Assembly (NCBI GenBank): GCA_024275295.1
Contig: JAJRZI010000041.1
Span: forward strand, 1-44,369
Length of the DNA stretch: 44,369 nt
Direction of reading: 5' to 3'
From: Gammaproteobacteria bacterium
GTDB taxonomy: Bacteria > Pseudomonadota > Gammaproteobacteria > Chromatiales > Chromatiaceae
Made by a program: the position numbers and the translations under genes. The notes under the pieces are model-generated. The model did no database searches. It saw only the letters and a program-made list of their open reading frames with translations, and was not told the DNA's origin. Of this stretch, positions 28,934-37,168 are shown piece after piece. The first letter of the stretch is position 1. The number at the start of each line of letters is the position of its first letter.

Positions 28934-29313
28934 CGCTGTTCTCCTCCCAAGGCCTTTTCCAGGGTCATCAAAAAACCCAGGGCGGGATCCGGGCAGCAAC
29001 CAAAGCGGGCCAGAACCGTACGCAGTACCGCCGGGTTGGTAGCACCGCGATTGAGTTTGGCACGTCCCTCCTTGACCTCCCCGACGAGCATATCCGCCTG
29101 ATCATGAGGACAATGCAGCATAGGGTCAGAGGCATACAGCGCTTCTCCACCCCGCTTGTCCGGTATCAGACGCCCGGCACCGGGAAAGCGGAAGGCGAGG
29201 ATGTCGAGATCGGTCACCATGCGGTAGTTCCCCCGGCCGGAGGCTTCAATCACCGGGTACTCGGCCACGGTAAAATAGCCGTTGATGTGCAGATAGGCCT
29301 GCACCAGAGCCAC
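28930..29313 (-). CDS. small protein with PD-(D/E)XK-like core, coupled to cfa
   Basis: I do not recognise a named family for this protein of about 127 residues. The pattern YFTVAEYPVIEA...TDLDILAFRF...DMLVGEVKEGRAKLN places an Asp and an E-x-K as in PD-(D/E)XK nuclease folds (D35/D37 region, E78-V-K80); this is a fold-level inference. The frame starts at GTG 29313 with no strong ribosome-binding site. An ATG at 29327 is out of frame, so the N-terminus is uncertain. Its stop overlaps the cfa start (ATGA). A catalytic role is unproven. Confidence 0.6.
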   Translation of the reverse strand: MALVQAYLHINGYFTVAEYPVIEASGRGNYRMVTDLDILAFRFPGAGRLIPDKRGGEALYASDPMLHCPHDQADMLVGEVKEGRAKLNRGATNPAVLRTVLARFGCCPDPALGFLMTLEKALGGEQR

Positions 29314-29344
29314 TGTGCGTTATCCATTATGAGCCCCCCGTGCG

Positions 29345-29848
29345 CTATTTAGACTTTCTGTGGCTTTTGTGGGGCATTTTGGCCTGCTGGTGCTGCATCA
29401 TCTGATCCATCATCATCTGCATCATATCCATGCGCCTTTCCATCCGCCGGTGGTGCATCCTCTGATTATCACAATCACTCTTTTCACTGCCCTCATGCAT
29501 CCCCTTACCCATCATCATGCTGCCACTCCCGCCACCGTCCATCATCCCTTTCATCATGCTGCCACCCATGCCACGCATCATCTCCATACCCTCTTGCATA
29601 CTCTGCATGTGCTCCTGCAGCAGGAGTTCGCGTTTGGCCGGATCAGTGGTTTTATGAATCTCATCCATCTGGCGCATCATCTTCTGCATCTGCTGCATGT
29701 GTTCCTCCATTTTCCCCATCATCCCCCCCTGGGGCTGCACCTCACCCTTCGTTCCTTGTTTTTCCGGATGATGGCTCTCATCGGCATATAGGAATAGTTG
29801 TGGCAGAAACAGCACAGTTGCCATGGTCAATGTGATCATCTTTTTCAT
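29345..29848 (-). CDS. Met/His-rich exported protein, probable periplasmic metal-binding protein
   Basis: The 167-residue protein opens with a signal peptide (MKKMITLTMATVLFLPQLFLYA, cleavage near residue 22). It is then extremely Met-rich: 36 Met in total (about 21%), many in MM, MMM or MxxM clusters, together with many His. A helical central part (MEEHMQQMQKMMRQMDEIHK) could form a coiled coil. The composition suggests binding of Cu(I) or Ag(I), as in Met-rich copper proteins of the periplasm. No catalytic motif is visible. It lies between the YHS/HMA protein and the PD-(D/E)XK-like gene in the merR-copA run. Confidence 0.75.
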   Translation of the reverse strand: MKKMITLTMATVLFLPQLFLYADESHHPEKQGTKGEVQPQGGMMGKMEEHMQQMQKMMRQMDEIHKTTDPAKRELLLQEHMQSMQEGMEMMRGMGGSMMKGMMDGGGSGSMMMGKGMHEGSEKSDCDNQRMHHRRMERRMDMMQMMMDQMMQHQQAKMPHKSHRKSK

Positions 29849-29866
29849 AACAATCTCCTGTTGTTG

Positions 29867-30349
29867 TTACTTTGAAGGCAGCTTATGGCAGCTAGGGGCG
29901 GGCTTCGCCAAAAGATTATCCAGCTCTGACGCCTCATTACCCTGTACCCAGGCTCGGTGCAGTCGTTCCAGCCACCCCTTACTCAGTGGTAGTTCCGCAT
30001 CTGCCAGCGCTTTCTCAATCACCTTCTCTGTCACTTGCAGCAGGTCATAGGTGATGTGCACCTTCTCTCCATCGACGGCAACCTCCTTTACCCCCATCAT
30101 TGCTGTAAGGCAGGAGATGACCTGCTTTGCAGTCTCAGCGTCCAATGGTTCGGCCATGTGCAGTGTCCGCCGTTTAATATCTTTCCCCCGATCGGCTTTA
30201 CCGAGATACAACATGGGATGAGCCACGAACGTCTCCTTGCACTGTTCAGAGCAGAAATGCAGGGTTTTTTTATTATGTTCCATCGTATGCGCATTAAATT
30301 CCCCAATCATGTCGCAAACGGGGCAAATATTGATGATCTCTTCAGTCAT
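29867..30349 (-). CDS. YHS domain - degenerate HMA domain protein
   Basis: This 160-residue protein has an N-terminal YHS domain (C9, C12, C33, C37 in ICPVCDM...LHFCSEQC). A ferredoxin-like segment follows at about 61-120 (RRTLHMAEPLDAETAKQVISCLTAMMGVKEVAVDGEKVHITYD) that resembles heavy-metal-associated domains but has no CxxC. The tail ends APSCHKLPSK. There is no signal peptide, so it is probably a cytoplasmic metal carrier or adaptor near CopA, whose own N-terminus carries similar YHS units. Function is inferred from domains and position. Confidence 0.75.
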   Translation of the reverse strand: MTEEIINICPVCDMIGEFNAHTMEHNKKTLHFCSEQCKETFVAHPMLYLGKADRGKDIKRRTLHMAEPLDAETAKQVISCLTAMMGVKEVAVDGEKVHITYDLLQVTEKVIEKALADAELPLSKGWLERLHRAWVQGNEASELDNLLAKPAPSCHKLPSK

Positions 30350-30422
30350 GATGCTCTCCTCATTTAACTCATTTATATGGTTTTCATCATTTCCCTGGTG
30401 AACGCTTAATCAGGAGCAGGCC

Positions 30423-30698
30423 TTACCCATCACTGTGCTTCTCTTGGCCACCTCGCAGCACAACGAAGTTGTAGATGGGCACCCAGATCAGGGCGAAAAA
30501 CCAGCCGTAACCGTAGGCCTCAATCAGTCCCAGGAAAAAACTCTTCCAACTGATCCACTCGAAGCCCGGCAACAATTTCTGCCAGGCCTCATACATGGCG
30601 TGGTCGGGAAAGAGCAGGTCAAAACTCACACAGAGTGTGAAACTGATTGCCAGCGTCAGGCTGGTAGCGTGACCCACTCCGGCTAGTACCCCTTCCAT
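30423..30698 (-). CDS. small membrane protein (possibly DUF5676-like)
   Basis: The 91-residue product has two hydrophobic helices (SLTLAISFTLCVSFDLLF and SFFLGLIEAYGYGWFFALIWVPIYNFVV). The layout resembles the small DUF5676 membrane proteins found beside copper ATPases, but the family assignment is uncertain. It lies between the YHS/HMA gene and the ICMT-like gene in one run. Confidence 0.6.
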   Translation of the reverse strand: MEGVLAGVGHATSLTLAISFTLCVSFDLLFPDHAMYEAWQKLLPGFEWISWKSFFLGLIEAYGYGWFFALIWVPIYNFVVLRGGQEKHSDG

Positions 30699-30730
30699 AT
30701 CTCACCTCCTGTTTGGGTTTCAGATATCAG

Positions 30731-31405
30731 CTACTCCACTCCTGCATGCCGAACCTCTACCGTTAAAAACGCCTGCCATTGATTGCACGGCGGAAAAAAG
30801 GCCGGTGTTTTACGGATGTACTCGTTGTAAACCTCACCAAACTCCGCTTCGGCACGCCGCTCTTCAACCCTGGCCAGGTGCACGTAGGCATAGAGCAGAA
30901 TGGGGGCCATCAACACGGTAAGCAGTGTGGGCCACTGCACCAGAAAACCGATAATGACAAGGAACAGCCCTGTATATTGCGGGTGACGCGCATAGGCATA
31001 GATCCCGTCAGTGACCAGACCACCTCGTGCGGCATGGATCTGCGTCCAGCCTTTTGAAAGCAGTGTGTAGCCCATGAGCATCAACACCAGACTCAGGCCC
31101 ATCACGATCACCCAGGCAAGATTGGAGCCACCGAATACCACTACCCAGAGATGGCCAAGCTTGTGGTTGAAAGGTTGTAGCACCGGGTAGGCGTCTCCCA
31201 ACCAGCCGGTGAGCAGGTAGATGGTCAACGGGAAACCGTACATCTCAGCAAACAGGGCCACCAGAAAGGCGGTGACCACACCCATGCTGCGCCACTCATC
31301 GCTGCCACGCGGCTTGAGAAAACTGAGCATAAAAAACAGGAAGATGCCGACATTGAATGCCGCTACCACCCACATACCGTAGGCGTATTCGTTTCCACTG
31401 TGCAT
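30731..31405 (-). CDS. isoprenylcysteine carboxyl methyltransferase-like membrane methyltransferase
   Basis: This 224-residue integral membrane protein has about five or six helices. The signature YARHPQYTGLFLVIIGFLVQWPT, followed by ARVEERRAEAEFGEVYNEYIRKTPAFFP, is the SAM-binding and catalytic part of the ICMT/PEMT group. Bacterial relatives methylate unknown, often lipid-like, acceptors. It is 23 bp downstream of copA. With cfa and the geranylgeranyl-reductase-like protein it is one of several enzymes in this operon that may act on membrane lipids or isoprenoids. Confidence 0.82.
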   Translation of the reverse strand: MHSGNEYAYGMWVVAAFNVGIFLFFMLSFLKPRGSDEWRSMGVVTAFLVALFAEMYGFPLTIYLLTGWLGDAYPVLQPFNHKLGHLWVVVFGGSNLAWVIVMGLSLVLMLMGYTLLSKGWTQIHAARGGLVTDGIYAYARHPQYTGLFLVIIGFLVQWPTLLTVLMAPILLYAYVHLARVEERRAEAEFGEVYNEYIRKTPAFFPPCNQWQAFLTVEVRHAGVE

Positions 31406-31428
31406 AATTTAAATCCCCTTGAATGGTT

Positions 31429-34026
31429 CTACAGTTTTACGCCTTTTAATCTAAGGGCATTGGTGATCACCGATACCGAGCTAAAACTCATGGCTGCAGC
31501 GGCGATCATGGGTGAGAGCAGCAGACCGAAGACGGGGTAGAGCACGCCCGCCGCAATCGGCACACCGGCTGCGTTATAGATAAAGGCAAAGAAGAGGTTC
31601 TGACGGATGTTGCGCATGGTGGCGTGACTGAGGCGGCGCGCCCGCACGATGCCACGCAGATCACCCTTGACCAGCGTCACCCCGGCACTCTCCATGGCGA
31701 CATCGGTGCCAGTGCCCATGGCGACGCCGACGTGGGCCTGAGCCAGGGCGGGGGCGTCGTTGATGCCGTCACCCGCCATGGCGACGATACGCCCTTCTGC
31801 CTGCAGTTGTTTCACCACTTCGGCCTTCTGTTCTGGCAGCACCTCGGCCTGCACCTGATCGATATCCAGTTTGCTAGCGACGGCTTCAGCGGTCTTGCGG
31901 CTGTCGCCCGTGAGCATCACCACCCGTATGCCCTCGCCGTGCAGGTCGCGGATCGCCTCCGGGGTGGTGGCTTTGATGGGGTCGGCAACACCAATCAGTC
32001 CGGCCGCCTTGCCATCGACCGCCAACAGCATCACGGTCTGCGCTTCGGCGCGTTGATGATCCGCCTTTTGAGGCAGATCACCGGCCTCGATGCCGAGGCT
32101 CTCCAGCAGTTTGAGGTTGCCCAGCGCCACCTTGTGGCCATCCACCTCACCGGTCACACCCATGCCGGTAACGGACTGGAAGTTATCAGCTCCGGTCAGC
32201 TCCACGTCGCGCTCTTCAGCACCCTGCACGATGGCCTCGGCCAGCGGATGTTCGCTGGCACGCTCCAGACTGGCAGCCAGGCGCAGGTTGTCATCCTCCT
32301 GAAAACCCTCGCTGGCAATCACTGAAACCAGCCTCGGTTTGCCTTCGGTGAGGGTGCCGGTCTTGTCCACCACCAGGGTGTCTACCTTTTGCATCACCTC
32401 CAGCGCCTCGGCATTTTTGATCAGCACCCCCATCATTGCCCCTTTGCCGGTGCCGACCATGATCGACATCGGCGTGGCCAGCCCCAGCGCACAGGGGCAG
32501 GCAATGATCAATACCGCCACGGCATTGATTACGGCGTAGGCGATGGCCGGTTCCGGCCCCCATATCGCCCAAACAAGAAAGGTGATGAGCGCAACGACCA
32601 CACCTGTGGGCACGAAGTATCCGGCAACGGTATCCACCAGTTTCTGGATCGGTGCACGGGAGCGCTGCGCCTCAGCCACCATCTTGACAATCTGTGCCAG
32701 CAGGGTGTCGGCCCCCACCTTGTCGGCACGCATCAGCAGGCCGCCGGTACCGTTGACCGTGGCACCGATCAGTTTTTCACCGGCTGTTTTGACCACCGGG
32801 ATGGGTTCGCCGGTGACCATCGACTCATCCACATTGCTTTCGCCTTCAAGCACCGCACCATCCACCGGCACCTTCTCACCGGGACGGATGCGCAGGTGGT
32901 CTCCGGGCTGGACATGCTCCAGTGGAATATCCTCTTCGGTGCCATCTGCACGCACGATGCGTGCCGTTTTGGGGGCCAGCCCCAGCAGCAGTTTGATGGC
33001 AGCGTTGGTCTGGCTGCGGGCGCGCAACTCCATCACCTGCCCCAATAGCACCAGCGCGGTAATCACCGCTGCCGCCTCAAAATAGACGGGTACAACCCCC
33101 GCCTCGCTGAAGACGGCAGGCGGGAAGATGCCCGGCATCAACACACCGATCAGACTGTAGATCCAGGCAATACCGACACCAATCGAGATCAGGGTGAACA
33201 TGTTGAGGTTGCGGGTGACAATGGATTGCCAGCCACGCTGAAAGAAGATCCAGCCACCCCACCAGACCACCGGGGCAGAGAGTGCCAGTTCGGCCCACTG
33301 CCGGGCAGCGGGGGCAATCACACTGTTGATCGCATCGGGCCAGAACTCGGCCGCCATGGCGCTGAAAAAGACCGGGATCGCCAGGATGGCGCTGACCCAG
33401 AAGCGGCGGGTCATATCATCCAGTTCGCCGGTATCCTCTTCGGCTTCTACGGTGACGGCCTCCAGTGCCATGCCGCACTTGGGGCAGCTGCCGGGGTGAT
33501 CCTGAATAATCTCCGGGTGCATCGGGCAGGTATATTCAGTTTTGGTGGCCATCACGGGGACACCCTTGGGTTCCAGCGCCATGCCACATTTTGGGCAACT
33601 ACCCGGCCCCTGCTGCTCCACTTCAGGGTGCATGGGGCAGGTGTAGATTGCAGAATCGTCTGCTGAATCGACCGGGTTACTGGGCGCAGCATGGGCGGCA
33701 TGTTTACTGCAACCTGCATGATCTGCACCTGAATGCCCTTCGGCATGCAGATACTGCTCTGGCGAGGCGCTGAATTTTGCCAGACAAGAGGCACTGCAGA
33801 AGTAATGTATCTTGCCCTCATGCGCTGTGTGATGTTCTGAGGCTTTGGTGACAGCCATGCCACAAACCGGGTCGGTGAGCGATTCAGTTTGCAGATATTG
33901 AGTGGGCTCAGCCTCAAACTTATGCAGACAGTTCTCACTGCAAAAGTGGTAGGTTTCACCGCTGTAATCTATGTGATACTTCGTATCTTCCGTTACTTCC
34001 ATGCCACAAACTGGATCGGTTTTCAT
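31429..34026 (-). CDS. copA: copper/silver-exporting P1B-type ATPase with two YHS and two HMBD domains
   Basis: This inner-membrane ATPase exports Cu(I) and possibly Ag(I). The start ATG 34026 ([11 protein letters not shown]) follows GGGAGAG; length is 865 residues. The N-terminus has YHS domains at about 2-46 and 50-93, a His/Cys linker, and two heavy-metal-binding domains at about 128-154 and 165-190 (YTCPMHPE...[10 protein letters not shown]). P-type features are TGEP at 405-408, the CPC metal site at 510-512, DKTGT at 554-558 and GDGINDAP near the C-terminus. The classical CxxC HMA domains are replaced by YHS and HMBD units, as in SilP-like pumps. It lies 15 bp downstream of merR. Confidence 0.95.
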   Translation of the reverse strand: MKTDPVCGMEVTEDTKYHIDYSGETYHFCSENCLHKFEAEPTQYLQTESLTDPVCGMAVTKASEHHTAHEGKIHYFCSASCLAKFSASPEQYLHAEGHSGADHAGCSKHAAHAAPSNPVDSADDSAIYTCPMHPEVEQQGPGSCPKCGMALEPKGVPVMATKTEYTCPMHPEIIQDHPGSCPKCGMALEAVTVEAEEDTGELDDMTRRFWVSAILAIPVFFSAMAAEFWPDAINSVIAPAARQWAELALSAPVVWWGGWIFFQRGWQSIVTRNLNMFTLISIGVGIAWIYSLIGVLMPGIFPPAVFSEAGVVPVYFEAAAVITALVLLGQVMELRARSQTNAAIKLLLGLAPKTARIVRADGTEEDIPLEHVQPGDHLRIRPGEKVPVDGAVLEGESNVDESMVTGEPIPVVKTAGEKLIGATVNGTGGLLMRADKVGADTLLAQIVKMVAEAQRSRAPIQKLVDTVAGYFVPTGVVVALITFLVWAIWGPEPAIAYAVINAVAVLIIACPCALGLATPMSIMVGTGKGAMMGVLIKNAEALEVMQKVDTLVVDKTGTLTEGKPRLVSVIASEGFQEDDNLRLAASLERASEHPLAEAIVQGAEERDVELTGADNFQSVTGMGVTGEVDGHKVALGNLKLLESLGIEAGDLPQKADHQRAEAQTVMLLAVDGKAAGLIGVADPIKATTPEAIRDLHGEGIRVVMLTGDSRKTAEAVASKLDIDQVQAEVLPEQKAEVVKQLQAEGRIVAMAGDGINDAPALAQAHVGVAMGTGTDVAMESAGVTLVKGDLRGIVRARRLSHATMRNIRQNLFFAFIYNAAGVPIAAGVLYPVFGLLLSPMIAAAAMSFSSVSVITNALRLKGVKL

Positions 34027-34041
34027 CTTCTCTCTCCCCAT

Positions 34042-34455
34042 TCAATCTATCGACTCAATCAAGTGGCAGATCGCCTTGCCATCCGGCTCTCCATCCGGCA
34101 TTGTCTTCCACTTCTTCAATGCGCTGTCCATGCGCTGTTGCAGGCTATTCAGTTCAGCCAGCTTGGCCCTGTTTTCGTTGATGCGCTGTTGAATCATGTC
34201 GCGTACTGCGGGACAGGGCGATTGCCCTGCAGCACCATGATCAAAGATGGTCTGTATCTCATGCAGCGTAAAACCAAGCCCTTTGGCGCGGCGAATGAAC
34301 ATCACTTTTTTAATGTCACTATTGTCAAAAAGCCGGTAGCCGTTATCGGGATTGCGCGAGGGCGTTAACAGGCCGATGCGCACATAATGTCGTATCGCAT
34401 CCGGTGTTGTGTGCGCCGCATTCGATAATCCTCTGACTGTTAGCATCTTCTTCAT
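34042..34455 (-). CDS. MerR-family heavy-metal-responsive regulator
   Basis: This 137-residue MerR-type activator has an N-terminal winged-helix DNA-binding domain (LTVRGLSNAAHTTPDAIRHYVRIGLLTPSRNPDNGYRLF), a long dimerisation helix (about 85-118) and metal ligands C81 (SPCPAV), C130 and H131. C81 aligns with the Cys that divalent-metal sensors such as ZntR and MerR have, and that CueR replaces by Ser. The metal it senses is therefore open although the target is copA. It probably controls its own operon from the promoter at 34495-34526. Confidence 0.88.
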   Translation of the reverse strand: MKKMLTVRGLSNAAHTTPDAIRHYVRIGLLTPSRNPDNGYRLFDNSDIKKVMFIRRAKGLGFTLHEIQTIFDHGAAGQSPCPAVRDMIQQRINENRAKLAELNSLQQRMDSALKKWKTMPDGEPDGKAICHLIESID

Positions 34456-34494
34456 GCATCACCTGTTTAGCTATTTGCCTCTGCCCTACTCATA

Positions 34495-34526
34495 AGTGTA
34501 AATCCTGGGTGCTGCACACAGGTCAA
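34495..34526 (-). promoter_or_regulatory. MerR-type promoter/operator of the merR-copA operon
   Basis: On the minus strand, TTGACC (34526-34521) and TACACT (34500-34495) are separated by 20 bp, or 19 bp if the -10 is read as TTACAC. This over-long spacer is the hallmark of MerR-activated promoters. The spacer and -35 edge hold the near-palindrome CCTGTGTGCAGCACCCAGG (34522-34504), whose halves match except at one paired position and the centre. It lies about 40 bp upstream of merR and directly after the DUF411 gene. Confidence 0.78.
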
Positions 34527-34539
34527 CCCCTTTTCAGAT

Positions 34540-35049
34540 TTAATATTTCGTGAACAGCCGGGTTCCTCCCTCACTATCGAACGCCAATACGTCATAGCCT
34601 CTCGGTTTTTCACCGGGCGGCTGCATGCCGGGTGAATGACGAGGCATACCGGGGGCGGCAAGTCCGGCTATATCGGGTTTCTCTTTCAGCAGCCGTCTGA
34701 TGTCAGCCGCCGGAACATGCCCCTCGATCACATAGTTACCCACAGTGGCAGTGTGACAGGATGCCAGGTGGGATTTCAGACCCAGCGATTTTTTGAGCTG
34801 GTCCATATTGTTGCTGTCGTGGGCCGTAACCTTGAAGCCCTCACGCTCAAGATGCGCCACCCACTCCTTGCAGCAACCACAGGTGGGGGATTTATAGACA
34901 GTGATCTCTGGCAGTTCCTGTTTTAATTCAGCTACGGCTTTCGTGGCCGGGGAGTTCTGCCCCGACTCACTGCAGGCGGTTGTCACTGTGGCAAGCAACA
35001 GTGCAACAGCACTGATCATTATAATTTTTACGCTCTTTCGTCTGTTCAT
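34540..35049 (-). CDS. DUF411 lipoprotein, copper-region metal-binding protein
   Basis: From ATG 35049 (after GAGGAATAAAACC) the protein has 169 residues. The signal peptide ends in a lipobox-like LATVTTAC, so it is probably an outer- or inner-membrane lipoprotein facing the periplasm. The DUF411 domain begins VYKSPTCGCCKEWVAHLEREGF and includes LASCHTATVGNYVIEGHVPAADI, giving CxCC and C-H potential metal ligands. DUF411 proteins occur often beside copper efflux genes. It is the last gene of the cus run; the merR promoter starts 14 bp beyond its stop. Confidence 0.85.
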   Translation of the reverse strand: MNRRKSVKIIMISAVALLLATVTTACSESGQNSPATKAVAELKQELPEITVYKSPTCGCCKEWVAHLEREGFKVTAHDSNNMDQLKKSLGLKSHLASCHTATVGNYVIEGHVPAADIRRLLKEKPDIAGLAAPGMPRHSPGMQPPGEKPRGYDVLAFDSEGGTRLFTKY

Positions 35050-35071
35050 GGTTTTATTCCTCAACGCTCTA

Positions 35072-35668
35072 TTAATGCGCGTGGTAATGGCCATCGCCTT
35101 CCGGCATTTTATCCATACCGCTAAAATCCATCGGCTCATCGGTCGCCGTTGGCTCACCTGCATGCCCCTCGCCTTCACCGTGGGTATGTGCGTGACCGAC
35201 ACCTTCAGACTGCGGCAGCGACATCACACCCAGTCCGTAACGGTAGACAACCTCGCCACCCCGCCAGGCGGTCGATAACAGGAGAATCTGGGCAATCAAT
35301 AACGCACCAACAAACCGCCCATCCAGCACCTTTCCCCTCCACACGCAGACAATCGACCAGAGTGCAATACCGATAAACAGCGGGGCCGTGGCAAGCGCCC
35401 AATTACGGTGATCCGTCATCGCTGCATGTGACGGCGCATCATGCGCCACGGTGTTGTAGGCATAGAAACCAGCACCTACGGTGATCACAGTAATGCCTGC
35501 ACCAAGCCACAGATTCCAGCGGGCTACGGTTCTCAGCTGGAGTCGCAGCTGCTCCGGCAGATAGGTTCCAAACAGATGCAGTACAATAAAAAGAGCCGTT
35601 GCGACAGATAACAGCGCCACCGTAAAGTGGACAAAAACAGGATGCAGATTAGGGATGATTTCTGGCAT
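35072..35668 (-). CDS. DUF2231 membrane protein with His-rich C-terminus
   Basis: This is a 198-residue integral membrane protein with four predicted helices: residues 10-30, 50-70, 85-105 and 115-135. The opening NLHPVFVHFTVALLSVAT is typical of DUF2231. The soluble tail (about 150-198) contains HAHTHGEGEGHAG and ends DGHYHAH, a likely metal-binding stretch. Role in metal handling is inferred from this tail and the cus context. Confidence 0.82.
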   Translation of the reverse strand: MPEIIPNLHPVFVHFTVALLSVATALFIVLHLFGTYLPEQLRLQLRTVARWNLWLGAGITVITVGAGFYAYNTVAHDAPSHAAMTDHRNWALATAPLFIGIALWSIVCVWRGKVLDGRFVGALLIAQILLLSTAWRGGEVVYRYGLGVMSLPQSEGVGHAHTHGEGEGHAGEPTATDEPMDFSGMDKMPEGDGHYHAH

Positions 35669-35687
35669 TTGAATTCTCCTTAATGTG

Positions 35688-36008
35688 TCAAATTTCGTTT
35701 ATTTCAGAGCGTGTTCGAATCCGGTAGAGCTTTTCCACCGGCAGTATGGCGACGATGCCATCCCCTTCCACGCCAACATGGGCACTGTTCATAATGGCCT
35801 GGGCAATGGGGTCGGCCTGGGCCTCATCGGTGAATATTTCGATCCGGGCATGGCTGACCATCCAGTCACTGGAGTAGAAGTCCGCATATTCACCGTAGCC
35901 CTTGACCTTGGTCACACTGATACCGTGCACCCCCATGGCCTGTAGTACAGACTCGACCTTTTCCAGCACATCGCACCGAATAATGGCGGTCACTTTTCGA
36001 TAGTTCAT
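35688..36008 (-). CDS. PII-like protein of the metal-efflux-associated group
   Basis: From ATG 36008 (after GAGGTGACAAG) the protein has 106 residues. The PII fold is signalled by KVTAIIRCDVLEKVESVLQAMG and by EGDGIVAILPVEKLYRIRTR near the C-terminus. The T-loop region (VKGYGEYADFYSSDW, about 36-49) is short and lacks the Tyr uridylylated in GlnB/GlnK, so it is unlikely to be a nitrogen regulator. It resembles the PII 'new group' encoded beside CusA/CzcA pumps. It may bind a nucleotide and tune the pump; the mechanism is unknown. Four bases separate it from the AhpD-like gene. Confidence 0.82.
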   Translation of the reverse strand: MNYRKVTAIIRCDVLEKVESVLQAMGVHGISVTKVKGYGEYADFYSSDWMVSHARIEIFTDEAQADPIAQAIMNSAHVGVEGDGIVAILPVEKLYRIRTRSEINEI

Positions 36009-36012
36009 CTTG

Positions 36013-36582
36013 TCACCTCTGTTGGGCTTGGGGTTGTGGGGCAATTGAGCAGAACCCCTGTGGTTCAACACCCAAGGCGGCGTTGAATTTGCTGGACATG
36101 TTCTGGAAACCGATCAGCCCGGTAAGTTCGATGATGGCATCGTCATTGAAGTAACAGCGCAACGCCTCGAAATGTGCTGCGGTGGGCTGCTGGTCGCTAC
36201 GGGTTACCACCTCGGTATAGGCGAGAGCCGCTCTCTCCTTATTGCTGTAGAGATCATTTGTGGGGTAGTCGACGAGTGCGGCCAGCTTCTCATCCGTGAT
36301 CCCCCGTTTCAGCGCCGTGGCGGAGTTGATGTCGACACAAAAAGAACACCCGTTGATTTGTGAAACCCGCACTGTCACTAATGTGCGCAGTGCGGGTTCA
36401 AGGGGCGAAGAGCTACGATCAAATGCACCATAGAGTGATGCCAGGGTGGCAAACACTTTTGGAGAACGCCCCCACAGTCGTGCAGGCTCTAGAATTGCGC
36501 CGTATTTGCGCTTCTCGTTCCAGAAAAAAAGGCGCGCGTACCAAGGGAATTTGTGATCCTTTGGTGTGGTAATTATTGACAT
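36013..36582 (-). CDS. carboxymuconolactone decarboxylase / AhpD-like protein
   Basis: This 189-residue AhpD-superfamily protein has the CMD core ALRTLVTVRVSQINGCSFCVDINSATALKRG with redox pair C79/C82. The usual CxxCxxxH motif ends in Asn86 instead of His. Related proteins reduce peroxides or act as thiol-disulfide oxidoreductases. In the cus operon it may counter metal-induced oxidative stress, which is an inference from position. Confidence 0.83.
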   Translation of the reverse strand: MSIITTPKDHKFPWYARLFFWNEKRKYGAILEPARLWGRSPKVFATLASLYGAFDRSSSPLEPALRTLVTVRVSQINGCSFCVDINSATALKRGITDEKLAALVDYPTNDLYSNKERAALAYTEVVTRSDQQPTAAHFEALRCYFNDDAIIELTGLIGFQNMSSKFNAALGVEPQGFCSIAPQPQAQQR

Positions 36583-36606
36583 GGCTCGCTTCTCCCACTG
36601 GTATGT

Positions 36607-37137
36607 TTAAGGGTAGTAAACGCCACCTTTGTACTTCTTACCGTCAGCGGTCTTGAACAGGATCATCATCTGGTGCCTGCCTTTGTGACCCAGGTCATAA
36701 CCGGCCATTTGCCACTCTCCCATCTTCATGGTCTTTTTGGTCTCTGATTTTCCAGAGGGGTGTTTCACTTTGGTGTTCATTACAATGTTGCTGAGTGCCT
36801 TGCCGTCCTTCTCCACCTTGATCATGAAGTTGTGGCTGCCGCCCATCTCCTTGCCGGGTTGCACTTTCATGATATGGAAGCTGACGGTGTAACCATCGAT
36901 CTCTTTTTTCTTCAGGAACATGTCACCCATCTTTGAATCATGGCTCTTATGATCCATATCACCGGATGGCATTTTATGGTCTGCATTGTGATTCATATGA
37001 CCCATGTTGCTGGATTGCATCTTATGCTCACCCGTGTGGCTATCGTGCCCATGCTCTCCAGCTGCAAATGCAAGGGATGTCGCCGCGAGCATTCCGCTGA
37101 AGGCCAGTGTCAATAGGGGTTGTTTTCTCTGTTTCAT
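36607..37137 (-). CDS. His/Met-rich periplasmic metal-binding protein
   Basis: The 176-residue product has a signal peptide (about 1-26, ending SLAFAA) and a His/Met-rich linker (residues 27-73, for example HNADHKMPSGDMDHKSHD). A compact domain from about 74 onward (FLKKKEIDGYTVSFHIMKVQPGKEMGGSHNFMI) is probably all-beta. It follows cusA directly, the place where CusF-like metallochaperones occur, but it is not clearly CusF. Copper or silver delivery to the CusCBA pump is likely. Confidence 0.72.
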   Translation of the reverse strand: MKQRKQPLLTLAFSGMLAATSLAFAAGEHGHDSHTGEHKMQSSNMGHMNHNADHKMPSGDMDHKSHDSKMGDMFLKKKEIDGYTVSFHIMKVQPGKEMGGSHNFMIKVEKDGKALSNIVMNTKVKHPSGKSETKKTMKMGEWQMAGYDLGHKGRHQMMILFKTADGKKYKGGVYYP

Positions 37138-37168
37138 CGTCTCTTCCTCTCGGTTATGTAATCAATAG

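Noticed and set aside
29360-29791. Plus-strand His/Leu-rich frame opposite the Met-rich gene
   Set aside because: Its composition is the mirror of the Met codons on the other strand (ATG read as CAT); the minus frame has a signal peptide and operon context.
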